Shown: positions 1 to 11,959, numbered from the stretch's first letter. The stretch: DNA of 64,000 bases from Neofusicoccum parvum (GCA_020912385.1 CP087218.1:1860001-1924000), one strand, 5' to 3'. A program made the numbers and translations. Notes: generated from the letters alone by a model not told the origin.

Positions 1-258
1 GGTGCTTCGGCGTCGGCGCCCGGCTCTGGCGCCGCCACGCCGGCTCGCACGGGTTCGCCCGCTGTGGGTGGTCCGCCGAGCGCTGCGGGCACGCCAGCTG
101 GCGGTCCGCCGTTGAATGGCCCGCCCAGCCGCCCGGCGACGAGCATGAGCAATGCAAGCTCGATTGACGACTTGCTGGGCGCGCCGGCGCCGAGGAAGGC
201 CGGGGCGGCGAAGAAGAAGGGGAGGAGTGGGCGGTATGTTGACGTTATGGCGAAGTAG
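1..258 (+). CDS. 3' end of a Sec16-like COPII coat assembly protein (partial)
   Basis: The open frame enters from the left edge in frame 1 and stops at TAG 256-258. It is rich in Ala, Gly, Pro and Ser and ends in a basic tail, with SSIDDLLGAP about 30 residues before the end and GRYVDVMAK at the very end. This short acidic-then-basic ending is what I remember from fungal Sec16, the scaffold that organises COPII coat assembly at ER exit sites; the low-complexity Pro/Gly/Ala stretch also fits. Only about 85 residues are visible and no folded domain is included, so the assignment rests on the C-terminal motif alone. Confidence 0.6.
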   Translation, partial: GASASAPGSGAATPARTGSPAVGGPPSAAGTPAGGPPLNGPPSRPATSMSNASSIDDLLGAPAPRKAGAAKKKGRSGRYVDVMAK

Positions 259-1817
259 GAGACGGATGTTGTCGGTGGTTTTTTTGTATAAATACGAGGG
301 GTAGGCTGGCTGGTTCGGTGCATTGAATTAGCGTAGCGTGTATGCATGGCGGATGGGGATGGAAAAGTTGGAGAGGGCTGCGGGTTGGCAGTGGAGGTGG
401 GGGTTTCCTTATTTTCTTATCTTGTTTCTTTCTCTCTCGGGTGGATGATGGGTACGATCGATGAGATGGGCTCGGTTGGGTTGGGTTGCGACGGTTTTGG
501 GATGCAATGGATGGATGCCATGGACGGACGGATGGATGGGTTATGGGATTGTACGATATCTAGCTGACTCCGAAGTACTGCTACGGAGATTACTACTACG
601 GACTTGTAATGAATCGTTTCTTATGGCTGCTATCGGTTTGACGTGAGAGTGTGGAGAGGTGGAGATGGGTGGCGATGGGGCAGCGGGGGAGTTCGGGGGA
701 TGAGCGTCACAGGGATCCCATTCAGTCGCGGCGGGGAGGCTGTCGTCCTATTTAAGTCTGACTGGACTAGATGTCGAATAGGAAGGACCTAAGGCGAGGC
801 GGCGAACGGCGTGAAACAGGCGGATGGGCTTCAAGGAAACAGATGGCGTGGTTGCGTGTCGGAGGATTTAGATGGGGCTGTGATACGGCGCGAAATAAGT
901 GCCCGCTCGAGATGGTCGTGGCGAGTGGCAATTCAGCTGCAGAGAGGTGCTGCAGCGGATGATAGGTAACGCTGAATCGCTTTAGATATCGACTACTGCA
1001 ACCATCCGCATGCTCTGAGGGAATTTTGCATCCAGACGACTGGTTTACCTTCGATCTCGACCCGTCCAGTTGGAAGGACGTGTATAGAGTTCAGCTGCAG
1101 CATTCGTCTGTTGTACCTGTGGTTCGCCGGGTGGACGGGAAGATTAAGCTTAACTTGATACGGTGCGGGTCCTCTGTGGTTGGACGGGCCGGAGTTACAC
1201 AGGAGAGCCAAGCAGCCAAGCTGGGGCCCCGCAAACGCTCTGATGCCCTCCCGCGCGAAGCTTCCCGCCTCTCCACATCCATCCCGCACGGCCATGCTTG
1301 GGGGGCGCTGAGGCCATGAGCTTGATTGAAGTGGACAGCGCTCCCTGGACACCATTCCCTGACAACTGCCCTGAGCCCCGGCCGTCACGGGCCCTTCCCC
1401 GACGTCACACTTGGACGGCGCCGAGAGGTCGCACCCGATATGCACTGCGCATCTGATTTGTTGGTGGCACCTTAGCCAGCTTGTCTCTGCCTATCCCAGC
1501 AACCCCAAGCCTCTCAGGTCACTTCCAACCCTCACCCTCGCCGCACCTGAGACCCCTCAATGCAGACGGCACGAGGCCGATCCCGCCGCTCCTCGCACCG
1601 CCGAAGTTCATTTACTGCACGCCTGCTTTTCGTCCTGCCACGCTCTCCTTCTGTCCTCCCCAGCCCTCTTCAGCCTCTCTTCCCCGCCGCTCAATCCATC
1701 ATCCCCTTGTCCTGAACTAACCCGCCCTGTCGGTACCCTGGCCCCAAACCACAACCAACCCCGTCCGCCTCCCACGCCAATCCCCTCCTCGCGTCAAACA
1801 CCCACTTCCCTCCCGCC
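259..1817. other. intergenic region, 1.56 kb
   Basis: No gene is supported. Short open frames exist on both strands but none carries a recognisable domain or splice pattern. The last 350 bases are pyrimidine-rich (CCCTC and CCTCTC runs), typical of a 5' leader and promoter of the permease gene starting at 1818. Confidence 0.6.
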
Positions 1818-3976
1818 ATGCCGACCGCGGACTACGACGCCGACGGCGAGAAAAAGCACGTCTACGACGAGGAGCACGGCAGCGGCAGCCACCACCGCGA
1901 CACCGACGCCCAGGAGCATGGCGCCGCCACCGCCATCGTCGAGTCGGCGCCGCTGGTGCGCGCCCTGCAGGGCCGCCACATGCAGATGATCGCCATCGGT
2001 ACGTGTCCTGCTTGGTGGTGGCGGTGGCAGTAGTGGCATAGGCGGACCGCATCTCTAACTCGGCCGTCACGCAGGCGGCTCCATCGGCGCCGGGCTCTTC
2101 GTCGGGTCGGGTAGCGCGCTGAGCACGGGCGGGCCGGGGAGTTTGGTACGTTTCCTGGGGGGCGGGTGAGGGCTGCTGCTGACTGCCGGCGCGGTGCCAG
2201 ACGCTGGGGTTTATCATCGTGGGTGCGTTTGGGAAGGGGGTGGGGATCTGCTGGGCTGCTGTTGACGGTGCTGGCAGGGTTCATGATGCTCGCGACGATG
2301 CAGGCGCTGGGCGAGCTGGCGGTGCTGTATCCGGTCAACGGCGCGTACTACGTCTACATGGCGCGCTTCCTCGATCCTGCTTGGTGCGCTGCCCTCCCCT
2401 GGTGGCTGGGAGGGATGTGGAGACGTTGACTTGACGCTGCGGTAGGGGATTCGCGATCGGCTGGGACTACGCGCTCGGGTGGCTGCTCATCCTCCCGTTT
2501 GAGATCACTGCCGCCGGGATCACGATCCAGTTCTGGGAGAGCGCGCGGGACATCAACATCGGGGTGTGGATAGCCGTGTTCATGGTCGCGCTGATCGTCG
2601 TCCAGTTCTTCGGCGTCCGCGGGTACGGGGAGGGTTTGGCGCGCTCCGGTCCTGTTCCTCGCGGCGCGACGCTGACGGTGCGGCAGTTGAGTTCGTGCTC
2701 GGGGCGGTCAAGATCGCGGCGTGCCTGGGCTTCATCATCCTCGGCGTGGTCATCGACTGCGGCGGCGTGCCGACCGACGACCGCGGCTACATCGGCGCGC
2801 GCTACTGGCACGACCCGGGCGCGTTCCGCAACGGCTTCCACGGCTTCTGCACCGTCTTCGTGACGGCGGCCTTCGCCTTCGGCGGCACCGAGCTGGCCTG
2901 CCTGGCCGCGGCCGAGGCCAAGGACCCGCGCCGGTCGCTGCCCACGGCCACCAAGCAGGTCTTCTGGCGCGTCTTCTTCTTCTACGTCGTCAACACCTTC
3001 GTGCTGGGGCTGGTCGTGCCGTCCGACAACCCGAACCTGCTGCACGCGTCCGGCGCCAACACGGCCTACAGCCCGTTCGTCGTCGCCATCCGCCTCGCCG
3101 GCATCCGCGCCCTGCCGTCCGTCATGAACGCCGTCATCTGCGTCGCCGTGCTGTCCGTCGCCAACAGCGCCACCTTCGGCAGCACCCGCACCCTCCAGGC
3201 CCTGGCCGCCAACGGCATGGCGCCTCGCGTCCTTGCCCACGTCGACCGCGCCGGCCGCCCGCTCGCCGCCGTCGTCCTGCAGGTCGCGGCCGGGTTTCTG
3301 GCCTTCGTCAACGAGGCCGGCAGCGGCGCCGACGTCTTCGACTGGCTGCTCGCGCTGTCGGGCTTGTCGAACTTCTTCGTCTGGGGCAGCGTGTGTCTGG
3401 CCCACCTGCGCTTCCGCCGCGCCTGGAAGGTGCAGGGCCGGAGGGTTGAGGACCTGCCGTTCACGGCGCTGATGGGCGTCTGGGGCAGCTGGGTCGGGTT
3501 GGCGCTGAATGTGCTTTGTCTCGTCGCGCAGTTTTACGTCGCGCTTTACGTGAGTCTGCTGATTCCTTTGATCCCTGGTGGGTTTTTATATAAGAGAAAG
3601 AGAGAGTGAGAGTGTGTGAGAGAGAGAAAGAGAGAGAGAGAGAGACCCAGTTGCTGATCTTGCGCTTTCGTCTCGCCAGCCCGTCGGCGCCTCTTCCCCC
3701 GACCCTGAGAAGTTCTTCAAGGCGTACCTCGCCGCGCCGCTGATCATAGGCTTGTACGCTTTCTGGAAGGTGTACAGCGCCACGTCGAGCGACCCGCGCA
3801 TCAACCACCGCGGCTGGCGGCTGTGGATGCGCGCACACGAGATGGACCTGACGAGCGGCATGCGCGAGGGCGTTTTGGAGACGTCGGATGCGGATGAGGG
3901 CGCGGCGAGGAGGGGTTCGTCGTTCGGGGAGAGGCTGGCGGCGGCGCCGAGGGCGGTAGTGAGGGCGTTTATTTGA
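1818..3976 (+). CDS. amino acid permease (YAT/APC family)
   Basis: Proton-driven amino-acid uptake permease of the plasma membrane. I read seven exons: 1818-1998, 2075-2145, 2201-2222, 2278-2383, 2446-2633, 2687-3549 and 3680-3976, giving 575 residues, the usual size for this family. The first membrane segment has GGSIGAGLFVGSG, followed by STGGPGSL, then ALGELAVLYPVNGAYYVY, all hallmark positions of fungal GAP1/AGP-type permeases. The C-terminal tail carries INHRGWRLW and an acidic stretch, the region usually targeted for ubiquitin-dependent turnover. Exon 3 is only 22 bases. The donor at 2634 (GTTTGG) is weak but required to keep frame. The last intron holds a GA-rich microsatellite. The substrate cannot be told from the sequence. 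Confidence 0.93.
3592..3646 (+). repeat. (GA)n microsatellite in intron
   Basis: Imperfect GA/GT dinucleotide tract inside the last intron (3550-3679) of the amino-acid permease gene. It lies between the GTGAGT donor and the CTCGCCAG acceptor and does not touch coding sequence. Confidence 0.85.
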
Positions 3977-4809
3977 TTGGGTGGTGGAGGTGGAGGTAGT
4001 TTTTCGTGTGTTCACTCTTTCCTCATGCAGCCGCGTCCGAGCTTGGGGATGAGAGATTTCTAGAGCAGCGTGACGTGTCGTGGGAGTGACATAGCTGCAA
4101 ATGCTATGGGTGGGGGAGGTGCCTTTGCACTGGCGAAGTTTTGCGACATACGGCCATACCATGCCGCCCCTGCTTGGGGATCGGGTTGAAATTAGCTGTA
4201 TTCGACGAAAAAGTGGACGACATATTCTTAACGCCTCCTTCACAAAGTAAGCGTTGTCTTCGCCGGGTGACACAGCTGTGAAAGCGGAGACGAGGCAAGG
4301 GGTCCAGTACGGAAAGTGCATCGATGTTTCAAAACAACGGACATGCCCGAGGCAGACCATGTTTGGATCGTCGCCGCACGGCAGAGCGCCCCACCCCGAA
4401 GATTGGGGCGCGTCAGGCACGACGCCTCGATGAGCCCACGATAGTGGTCAACGACCCGCACAGCCGGACGGCGGAAGGCGAAGCAACTGCCACCGACCGG
4501 GGGCCGCGGAAGAAGGCCCAAGAGTCGCGCGGCGGGAGCTTGCCGAAGCTTCTTCGGTGCGGCGACCTGCCTTGTCGGGCCTAGCTGACGACTCGTTCCT
4601 GGATCCTGACAAGGCCAGCTGCTTATCGCCGCCGCCCGCACGGAGCCCGCCCGCCTGGACTAGCCAAAGCTCGACAGCCCGCCGTGCGAGCTGACGCGCG
4701 CTCGTCATGGACTCTGGCCTCCTCGTGTTTATATATTGACGGCCGAGCCCGCCATGCCGTGCTCCCCAGGGCCGCCCGCTTCCTGTCCGTCCGCCTCTCC
4801 GCCGCAGCA
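3977..4809. other. intergenic region with promoter of the carboxypeptidase gene
   Basis: No supported gene. Open frames here are short and lack domains. The right end contains a TATA-like element close to the next start codon. Confidence 0.6.
4728..4737 (+). promoter_or_regulatory. TATA-like element of the S10 carboxypeptidase gene
   Basis: TTTATATATT lies about 75 bases before the ATG at 4810 in otherwise GC-rich DNA. Function is inferred from position only. Confidence 0.5.
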
Positions 4810-6792
4810 ATGCCGTCGACCCTCGCTGCCCTCGCCGTCGCCGCGACCGCCGTGCTGCCCGCCGTCTCGGCCCAGTTCGTGACCGCCCCGCAGAACCTGA
4901 CGCTCAAGAAGGGCGCTGCCGGCGTCAATGTGCGGTACAAGGAGGTGCGTCGCTGCGGACTCCCTGCCAGCAATTGACCGACTGACACGCGCGGGCCAGG
5001 TTCCCACGGGCATCTGCGAGCTGGACCCCAATGTCAAGAGCTACTCCGGATACGCCGATGTGGCCGAGGACCAGCACATTTTCTGGTGCGCCGCAATTGA
5101 GGCCCGTTGGCGGCGCAGAGGCTGACGAGAAGCTGCAGGTGGTTCTTCGAGGCGCGCAACCAGGACCCGACGACTGCGCCGCTCACCGTGTGGATCAACG
5201 GAGGTGAGGAGACGCGTCCGCGTCCACGTCCACAAGACAGCCGGCTGACGGACATGCAGGCCCTGGCAGCTCGTCTATGATCGGACTCTTCCAGGAGAAC
5301 GGGCCCTGCGGCGTCGACATCGACGGCAATGTGTACAGCAACCCGTACTCGTGGAATAACGCCAGCAACATGGTACAGCACTCCCGCCCGTCGGCTGCGC
5401 CCAGCTAACTCCCTCCAGATCTTCATCGACCAACCCACCCAGGTCGGCTTCTCGTACTCGATCCCCGTGCCGGCGTACACGTCGGAGCAGGGCAACATCG
5501 TCGTGCTGCCCAATGCCACCTGCCCGGACTACGCGGCTGACTGCGGCACCTATTCGTACCCTAACCTGACCCTGACGGCCAACTCGACCGACAATGCCGC
5601 CCCTAACTTCTGGAAGGCCTTGCAGGGCTTTATGGGCGCGTTCCCGGAGTACTCGCAGAACGGCTTCCACTTCACGACGGAGAGCTATGGCGGGCATTAC
5701 GCTCCAGTCTTCAGCGGTGAGTGCTCAGTTGAAGGAGGCGAGGGATAGGGACACTAACGCCCCACAGAGTACATCGAGGAGCAAAACGCCAAGAACATCT
5801 CCGGCGCCGTGCACATCGACCTCCAGTCGGTGCTGATCGGCAACGGCTGGTTCGACCCGCTCACGCAGTACCAGGCCTACTACAACTTCTCCATCTACCC
5901 GGGCAACACGTACGACTACCAGCCCTTCAACGACACCATCGCCGAGATGTGGTACAACAACCTGTACGGCGCCGGCAACTGCTACGACCAGACGGCCGCC
6001 TGCTACGCCTCGGGCCTGAACGAGGTGTGCTCGTCGGCCGACAACTTCTGCTACACCGAGGTCGAGAACCTGTACGACATCTACGCGGGGCGGGACGAGT
6101 ACGACTTCCGCGAGCTGACGCCCGACCCGTTCCCGTACTCGTTCTACGTCGACTACCTGAACACGCCGTCGGTGCAGGCGGCCATCGGCGCGTACGTCAA
6201 CTTCTCCGAGTCCAACAGCGCCGTCGGCACCGCGTTCGGCACCACCGGCGACGACGACCGCCGCATGAACACGGTCGAGGACGTGGCCAAGCTGCTGGCC
6301 CGCAACGTGTCGGTCACGCTGTACTTCGGCGACGCCGACTACAACTGCAACTGGCTGGGCGGCCAGGCCGTGGCGCACATGGTCGGCGCAGAGGGCTTCG
6401 AGGCCGCCGGCTTCGCCGACATGCAGACCAGCGACGGCGTCGCCCACGGCCAGGTGCGCCAGGCCGCCGGCTTCGCCTTCGTGCGCATCTACGAGAGCGG
6501 CCACGAGGTGCCCTTCTACCAGCCGCTGGCGTCGCTTGAGATGTTCGAGCGCGCGCTGAAGGGCGTCGACCTGGCCACCGGCGAGACGGCCGTCGGCCCC
6601 GCCTACCTGACTGTCGGCACCCCGACCAGCGAGTACAGGGAGGGCAACGCCACGGTGCAGATGGAGGTGCTGCCGACCGACGCGACGTACAACACGACGC
6701 TGAACGCGCCCAACCCGGTCAACGGGACGGCGGGCGCGAAGAGGTTGGCGAAGAGGGGCAAGGACAGGCTGTTCAAGCCGAGGTTTCACTGA
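4810..6792 (+). CDS. secreted serine carboxypeptidase (peptidase family S10)
   Basis: Removes C-terminal residues from peptides, probably outside the cell or in the vacuole. Six exons: 4810-4944, 5000-5085, 5139-5203, 5260-5372, 5419-5716 and 5768-6792, encoding 573 residues. The first 20 residues form a signal peptide ending near VSAQF. The oxyanion-site motif WINGGPGSSS is assembled across the 5204-5259 intron. The catalytic serine is in ESYGGHYAP, the aspartate in FGDADYNCNW and the histidine in ESGHEVPFYQP, so the full triad is present in the family order. Several NxS/T sites indicate glycosylation. The C-terminus is basic and lacks a clear GPI signal. All splice phases agree. Confidence 0.96.
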
Positions 6793-7041
6793 GGGCGGGG
6801 CGGTGGTGGTGACGTAGCATAGGTTCAGGGGTAAATGGATATTTCAACGTCCGGTTTGATGAAGCGCATCATGTCCAGGAGGAAGTACTCCTCGATGCCG
6901 TTGTACGAGCCAATCCCAACAGAGCTGATACGTCAATGGAATCAGCGAGCCGCACGACAAAAAAAACTTCCAGAAACCCCCCAACTGCACATCCCTCCCC
7001 GACCACCCAACCTTCCCCACCACCAAAAAGAAAATCACCAC

Positions 7042-8232
7042 TTACACCCTCTTCCTCCCCTCCCTCTCCCTCTCCCTCGCCTCCCCAAACACAACCTCAT
7101 CCCTCGCCCACACCAACGCCACCGCCGCCGCCGCCGGCCCCCCCACAACCGTCCACCCCACCACCCTGCCCACCACCCCGACCGCCATCCCCACCGCGCT
7201 TTGTTTCGTCGCCGCCCGCACGTCCCGCACGTACACCGTCGCCGCCCACACCACGGTCGCAGCCGTGCTGACCGCCTCGTCCCACTGCATGAACCGCAGC
7301 GCGGCTTCGGCCAGGCCGGGGTCGGTGCCGGGGAGGGAGCGTTTGGGGAGGAAGACGGCGGCGGGGTGGAGGGAGGCGGCGGTGTCTGGGGCGAAGAGGG
7401 AGGGGAGGAGGAGGGTTGTGAGGGAGAGGGAGAGGGTGGTGGCGTGGGGGAGGGCGGCGAGGAGGAGGGCGAAGAGGTGGGGGTTTGTGGTTGTGGTTGT
7501 GGTTGGGGTGCGGAAGAAGGGGCGGAGGAGCGCGGTCGAGAGGGTCACCCAGAGGGGGAAGACTTGCCAGAGGGTGATGAGGGTTTGCTGCGTGGTGGAT
7601 GGGAGGAGGGAGGGGAGGGGATGGCCATGGCGATGCTGGGGAGGATGTAGCCGAGGAACATGGACCATGGGAGGAGGCGGGCTTCGGTGGGCGAGATGGA
7701 GAGGCGGTGGGGGAGGGTCGAGGGGGTGGAGGAAGGGTTGGTGAGGAGGGAGAGGAGGGCCCAGATGGGGATGGTGATGGCGACGGAGATGTTTTGGTAG
7801 ACGAGGCCGAAGATGGTGGTGCTGGGAGGGGGTCAGCTGGGGGTGGGTTGGAGGGCTGGGTGAGACGGACTATGCGATGATGCGGGACTTGTTGCCTTCC
7901 CGCTTTGCCTCCAGCTGCATCAGGGTCCAGAAGGACCCCATCTGGCCGAAGAAGTGCACGCCCTGCAGGGTGGCCTGGGGATAGCGGCCGTCGAGCAGCT
8001 GCCAGAAGAAGATGAGGAGCACGGTGAGCTGCCTGTCGATGCGGTCGACGCCGGTCCACTCGCGGGTCAAGGGGACGTCGGTGCCGGGAAGCGTGGTGGC
8101 TGCAGGATCCTCGATGATCTCGGTGATGCGCGGAAACATGTTGTTGTTGAAGCTGAAGACCATGGTGGTCATGACGCCGGCAGCGGCCAGGGCCGGCAGC
8201 AGGACGACGGTGGACAGATTGAGGTTGACCAT
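7042..8232 (-). pseudogene. multi-span fungal membrane protein of unknown function, frameshifted
   Basis: Exon 1 runs 8232-7871 and exon 2 starts at 7821 after a 49-base intron. The product starts MVNLNLSTVVLLP and has several hydrophobic segments, among them LTVLLIFFWQLLDG and ISVAITIPIWALLSLL. It resembles membrane proteins often found in fungal metabolite clusters, whose reaction is not settled. The frame is lost in a C-rich stretch at about 7588-7622: upstream the protein reads through ILPSIAMAIPS, downstream the conserved-looking TLITLWQVFPLW continues in another frame to TAA 7042-7044. Exon 2 is one base short of a continuous frame, and no GT lies between the two parts, so an intron cannot repair it. 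Either the gene is broken or the assembly lost one C/G in the homopolymer-rich tract. Confidence 0.65.
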
Positions 8233-8929
8233 GGCGGGGACTGGAGTGTGGAGTGAGCGAGAGTGAGCGAGAGGAGAAATGCGACGGACTGCCGCCGGGA
8301 CGTGAGGTGAGAAATAGCAGCTGGCGGAGAAGCTCGGCTGTGTCGCGCTGGAGCTCTGGCGAGTCATGGGCGGCGCTGACATGAGAGTGCGGGGGCTCAC
8401 CCGAGGATCTCCAGGGCCCGCTGTCTCCGACTGGGCCTGCAGCCAAACTCTGTCCGTCTCTGCTCACTTGCGACGACACACATGCCCCGGATGGGTCGAG
8501 CGGACGGCCGAGGCGACGGGCTACGGCCGGAACCCTGTGCTGGCGATGTCGTGGCCGCAGTGTTTGGTCTTACTGCAACCGGCAACACGACATTCTGCTC
8601 CTGCCCGTGACTTCGCGTGTGTTTCGAGCCTGGTTCTTGTCTCGTGCATCCCGTCGCCCTGCCCCACCACGCGTTCGCCCTCCTCGCGCCGCACACTGGC
8701 CCTGCCGCCGCGCCGCCAATATTGCGCCCGGAAGAGACGACATCCGGCTGGCGATGGCGCATCCCGCAGCCTGCATTCGGCATAGCTGCCGTCAAGCTCA
8801 GCTCCTCAAAATGCACAATGGCGTCAGCGCCGTCCCTGCTTCCACTGTTTTTCTGAGCGCCTTCCTTAATTCCCTCCATGCCTGACCTGCTCTCCTCCGC
8901 CTCCTCTCCACCTCACACCTGACGCCAGA
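8233..8929. other. divergent intergenic region
   Basis: A 697-base gap between the start of the minus-strand membrane protein gene (8232) and the plus-strand secreted protein gene (8930). It probably carries both promoters. No motif stands out apart from pyrimidine-rich leader sequence just before 8930. Confidence 0.6.
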
Positions 8930-9938
8930 ATGCTCGTCGTCGTCGTCTTCTCCCTCCTCGCCGCCCAGTGCCTTGGTCGTGTCGTGCAGACGCAAGTCGA
9001 AGCCGACCTTCAAGATCGTTCGCTCTTCTGCACCCCGGAATCCCAGCCAAACCCCATCGCTTCAACATACCCAGACCTCATCACCGGCACCATCAATGGC
9101 ACTCTCGCAGTACTGCCCATCCCGCTCGAGCAGGCCCGCCAGATCGTCAGCCCTTATGCCATCCTAACAGCCGCCATCCAAAAGCAGCTCCCTGGCTTTC
9201 CTGCCGACAAGTACCCCGCCTATGTCCAGGCAGTCATGGACCACGATGTCCAGGCTGGTGGAATAACCATCCCCGATTTCTCTGTATGCCTCGCCAGTGC
9301 TCTTCTCTTCTGTCAACTTCGGCCTCACCTAACCATCGTCCCAGCGCATCTCCATCGAATACCCCTTCATCGACCTCCTCTCCGACAACCACACCTCCTT
9401 CCGCTACGTCAGCGACCAAACCCTCAGCGCCACCAACCCCCTCGCGCTCGCCGGCTCCGCCGCCTACGGCATCCACGTCCACGCCGCCACCTTCGACCCC
9501 GCGTGCAACGCCTACGCCCTCACCCCGCCCAAGCCACAGCAACGCCCGTCAGCCGCCGCCACGACCCACCTCGACGCCTACATCGTCCCCAACGCGACCC
9601 TCCCGCACCTGCCCAACATCGGCCGCCCCGCCTTCACCACGTCGTTCCAGACCGCGGACGGTGGAGCGGCGTACCCGCTGTCTTTCTGGAGCAACGTCAC
9701 CAACCAGCCGCAGTTCTCGGTCCCGGCAATGGGCTGCAACGTGCAGGTGCGCTTGTTCAACTCGTCGGTGACGGCCGCGCCGTTCGAGCCCGTGGCCGTG
9801 CGCGGCGCCGTGTGGGCTGCTGATCCGCTGTTTCCGGGTGGCGCGGGTTGGGAGGGCGTCGAGGGGGTGAGGCTTGATGTGGCGTTTATCGAGTACAACA
9901 ACGTCGAGTGTGCGACGTTGGCGGGGTATGGGGGGTGA
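8930..9938 (+). CDS. secreted protein, possibly acetoacetate-decarboxylase-like fold
   Basis: Two exons, 8930-9283 and 9345-9938, give 315 residues. A signal peptide is clear at the start (MLVVVVFSLLAAQCLG). The N-terminal part contains GTLAVLPIPLEQARQIVSPY, a layout that reminds me of proteins of the acetoacetate decarboxylase superfamily, where a Pro-rich strand is followed by the LPLExA helix. I do not see the catalytic lysine region well enough to claim decarboxylase activity. Potential N-glycosylation sites (NGT, NHT, NAT, NVT, NSS) support secretion. The intron at 9284-9344 has a GTATGC donor and CCCAG acceptor and keeps phase 0. Function is unknown; the superfamily link is tentative. 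Confidence 0.75.
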
Positions 9939-10349
9939 GAGGGTGTGAGGTGGAGGAGGATTGCGGGGCGCATGGCCGGTGGCTGATTAGAATGGAGAGA
10001 TGGTTGGTGGGATCTGTCGTTGGGGCGTTTCTTACAGTAATCGTAATCAGCCGTCGTGGTTGAGGCGTTGCTCTCAACACTTTGGTCGTGCACCTACTAA
10101 TCACGAATATTCAGTAATGAAATGGTATGTTGGACCGAGCTTCGTTGTACGAAGCAGTAAAGATTAGAATTAAACCCTAAGAAAGCTTGTATGTTCTTCC
10201 AGCTCAGATGCATTTCCTGAGGTAATTAGTGAACGCACATCGATGACGCGATACCTGATTAGTATTCATGCTGAGGCACGAACACAAGATAAAAGGGCCC
10301 CAGAGAAGAGCAATGATTAGGAGCAAGCCTCAGGCTCAGAGTTGCAGGA
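9939..10349. other. intergenic region
   Basis: A 411-base spacer, AT-richer than its flanks. No gene or repeat is supported. It should contain the terminator of the secreted-protein gene and the promoter of the NmrA-like gene. Confidence 0.55.
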
Positions 10350-11414
10350 ATGGCTAAACGCATAGCGTGGGTCGGAGTAAGTGTACTCAACCCAAGCGTC
10401 CAAGAGAGGACTAACAACGAACCCTGCAGACCGGCAACACCGCCCAACCCGTCCTCCGGCAGGTCTTCGAGACGGGAAAGTTCGACATCACCGTACTGGT
10501 GCGCGGCGCCGCCTCGGACTACGCCAGCAAGGTCCCGGCTGGCGTCGCGGTGGCGCAGGTCGACTTCTCGTCGCACGCGCAACTGGTGGCGGCCCTGCGC
10601 GGCAACGAGGTCGTCATCGTCTTCACGCGCTTCCTGCCCGGCCACGACCTCGACATCAAGCAGCTCGCCCTCGTCGACGCCGCCATCGCCGCAGGCGTCC
10701 CGTTCTTCGTCCCGTCCGAGTGGGCCCCCGACACCGCGGGTGCGAACGGCGCGTCGCCCGCCCGCATCGGCGCCTCCCTGCCCACCAACCCCGTGCTCGC
10801 CCCCAAGCGCGTCGTGCACAACTACCTGCTCAACCGCGCCGCCGAGGGCAAGATCGCGTTCGCGGTTGTCTACTGCGGCGTCCTGCTGGAGCCCGGTGAG
10901 TCTCTTTGATCGGCCGGGGCGGGCATCTTTCACTGACGGCACCCCAGCGATGCGCGCCGGCGTCCTGCCGTTCGACTTCCGGCAGCGCCTCGCCCGCCTG
11001 CCCGACGGCGGCATCCACCCCTTCTCGGCCACGTCGATGCGCACGCTCGGCAAGGCCGTGGTCGGCCTGCTCGCGGCGCCGGACGCGGTGCGCAACTCGT
11101 TCGTCCACGTCGCCGACGGCGTCACCACCTGCCGCGACGTGCTGCGGGCGGTCGAGGAGGAGACGGGGCAGCGGTGGCGGACGGAGGTGCTGGCGCTGGG
11201 CGAGGAGCGGGAGGTGGCGCGCCGGAGCATCCGGGAGGGGGCGTTCTCGCCGCGGGAGTTCATGATGTACATCCGGACGCCGTTTTTTGGCGGCGATCAG
11301 GTGTGGAAGGAGGTCGACAATGCGCGGCTGGGCATCGGGGAGGCGGATACGGTGGATTTGAGGGAGGAGGCCAGGAGGGTCGCGAGGCTTCTGGGTGGGG
11401 CGGCGAAGATTTGA
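10350..11414 (+). CDS. NmrA-like / isoflavone reductase-family NAD(P)-binding protein
   Basis: Three exons, 10350-10376, 10430-10895 and 10948-11414, encode 319 residues, the normal length for these atypical short-chain dehydrogenases. The N-terminus forms a Rossmann beta-alpha-beta unit (RIAWVGTGNTAQPVL, then TVLVRG), with VVIVFTRFLPG and FFVPSEWAP further in; the PSEW/F element is characteristic of the isoflavone-reductase branch. The first exon is only nine codons long and ends inside the nucleotide-binding loop. Members are either redox enzymes on aromatic or polyketide substrates or redox sensors that bind regulators. The sequence does not discriminate between the two. Confidence 0.88.
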   Translation: MAKRIAWVGVSVLNPSVQERTNNEPCRPATPPNPSSGRSSRRESSTSPYWCAAPPRTTPARSRLASRWRRSTSRRTRNWWRPCAATRSSSSSRASCPATTSTSSSSPSSTPPSPQASRSSSRPSGPPTPRVRTARRPPASAPPCPPTPCSPPSASCTTTCSTAPPRARSRSRLSTAASCWSPVSLFDRPGRASFTDGTPAMRAGVLPFDFRQRLARLPDGGIHPFSATSMRTLGKAVVGLLAAPDAVRNSFVHVADGVTTCRDVLRAVEEETGQRWRTEVLALGEEREVARRSIREGAFSPREFMMYIRTPFFGGDQVWKEVDNARLGIGEADTVDLREEARRVARLLGGAAKI

Positions 11415-11959
11415 GCACATGGTGCTGTGAAGTCGGTTGCTGTTTCTTCTTGTTCGCCTTGGGTAGTTCGTCTGGCCGGCCACTCCCGTTAACTGTGCTC
11501 TGGTTGAATGCAAAAATTGGTAAAGCATAACCTGAGCTATTTATCTCATGTGCGTAATGCTAGCGCCGATGTCACAGAATTTAGCACCAGTATCGTCGAA
11601 GCGTGTGCTGAGCTTTCGTTTTTGGCTTTGTTTCCGTTTCATGTACCGCGTTTGTAAGGTGTTGGCTTGGTCAAAGCGAACAACGCTTTACTACTTTGAA
11701 TAATTAGTGAGGCTCTACCTCCCTGTTCCGTTAAGCCCGAGCTGTGGCACGGCGTGAGCGTGAGGGAGTGCGGCACATGTAGCAGTGCCTTAGCTCGCGG
11801 CGTAGCTAAGAGCCCACATCCACTTGTCAACTACGCGATTACTTCCTCCTCTTCTTCTTTTTCCTTTTGAAATAACACAGACGAAACCTGAGCGTATCAA
11901 GTTCTCTTTTCCTACGGACGAATCCACCAGATTCCCCCCTATTTCATCCACAACCCGCA
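11415..11959. other. intergenic region
   Basis: A 545-base spacer of lower GC than the flanks. No coding signal, repeat or RNA gene is visible. Confidence 0.55.

Noticed and set aside
1717..2217. Long minus-strand frames opposite the first permease exons
   Set aside because: Arg/Ala-rich shadow of GC-rich coding sequence on the other strand; no start context or domain.
2467..3405. 312-codon minus-strand open frame
   Set aside because: Exact antisense of the amino-acid permease exon; composition is the usual antisense bias of high-GC third positions.
5725..6789. 354-codon minus-strand open frame
   Set aside because: Antisense of the S10 carboxypeptidase, whose catalytic residues are all on the plus strand.
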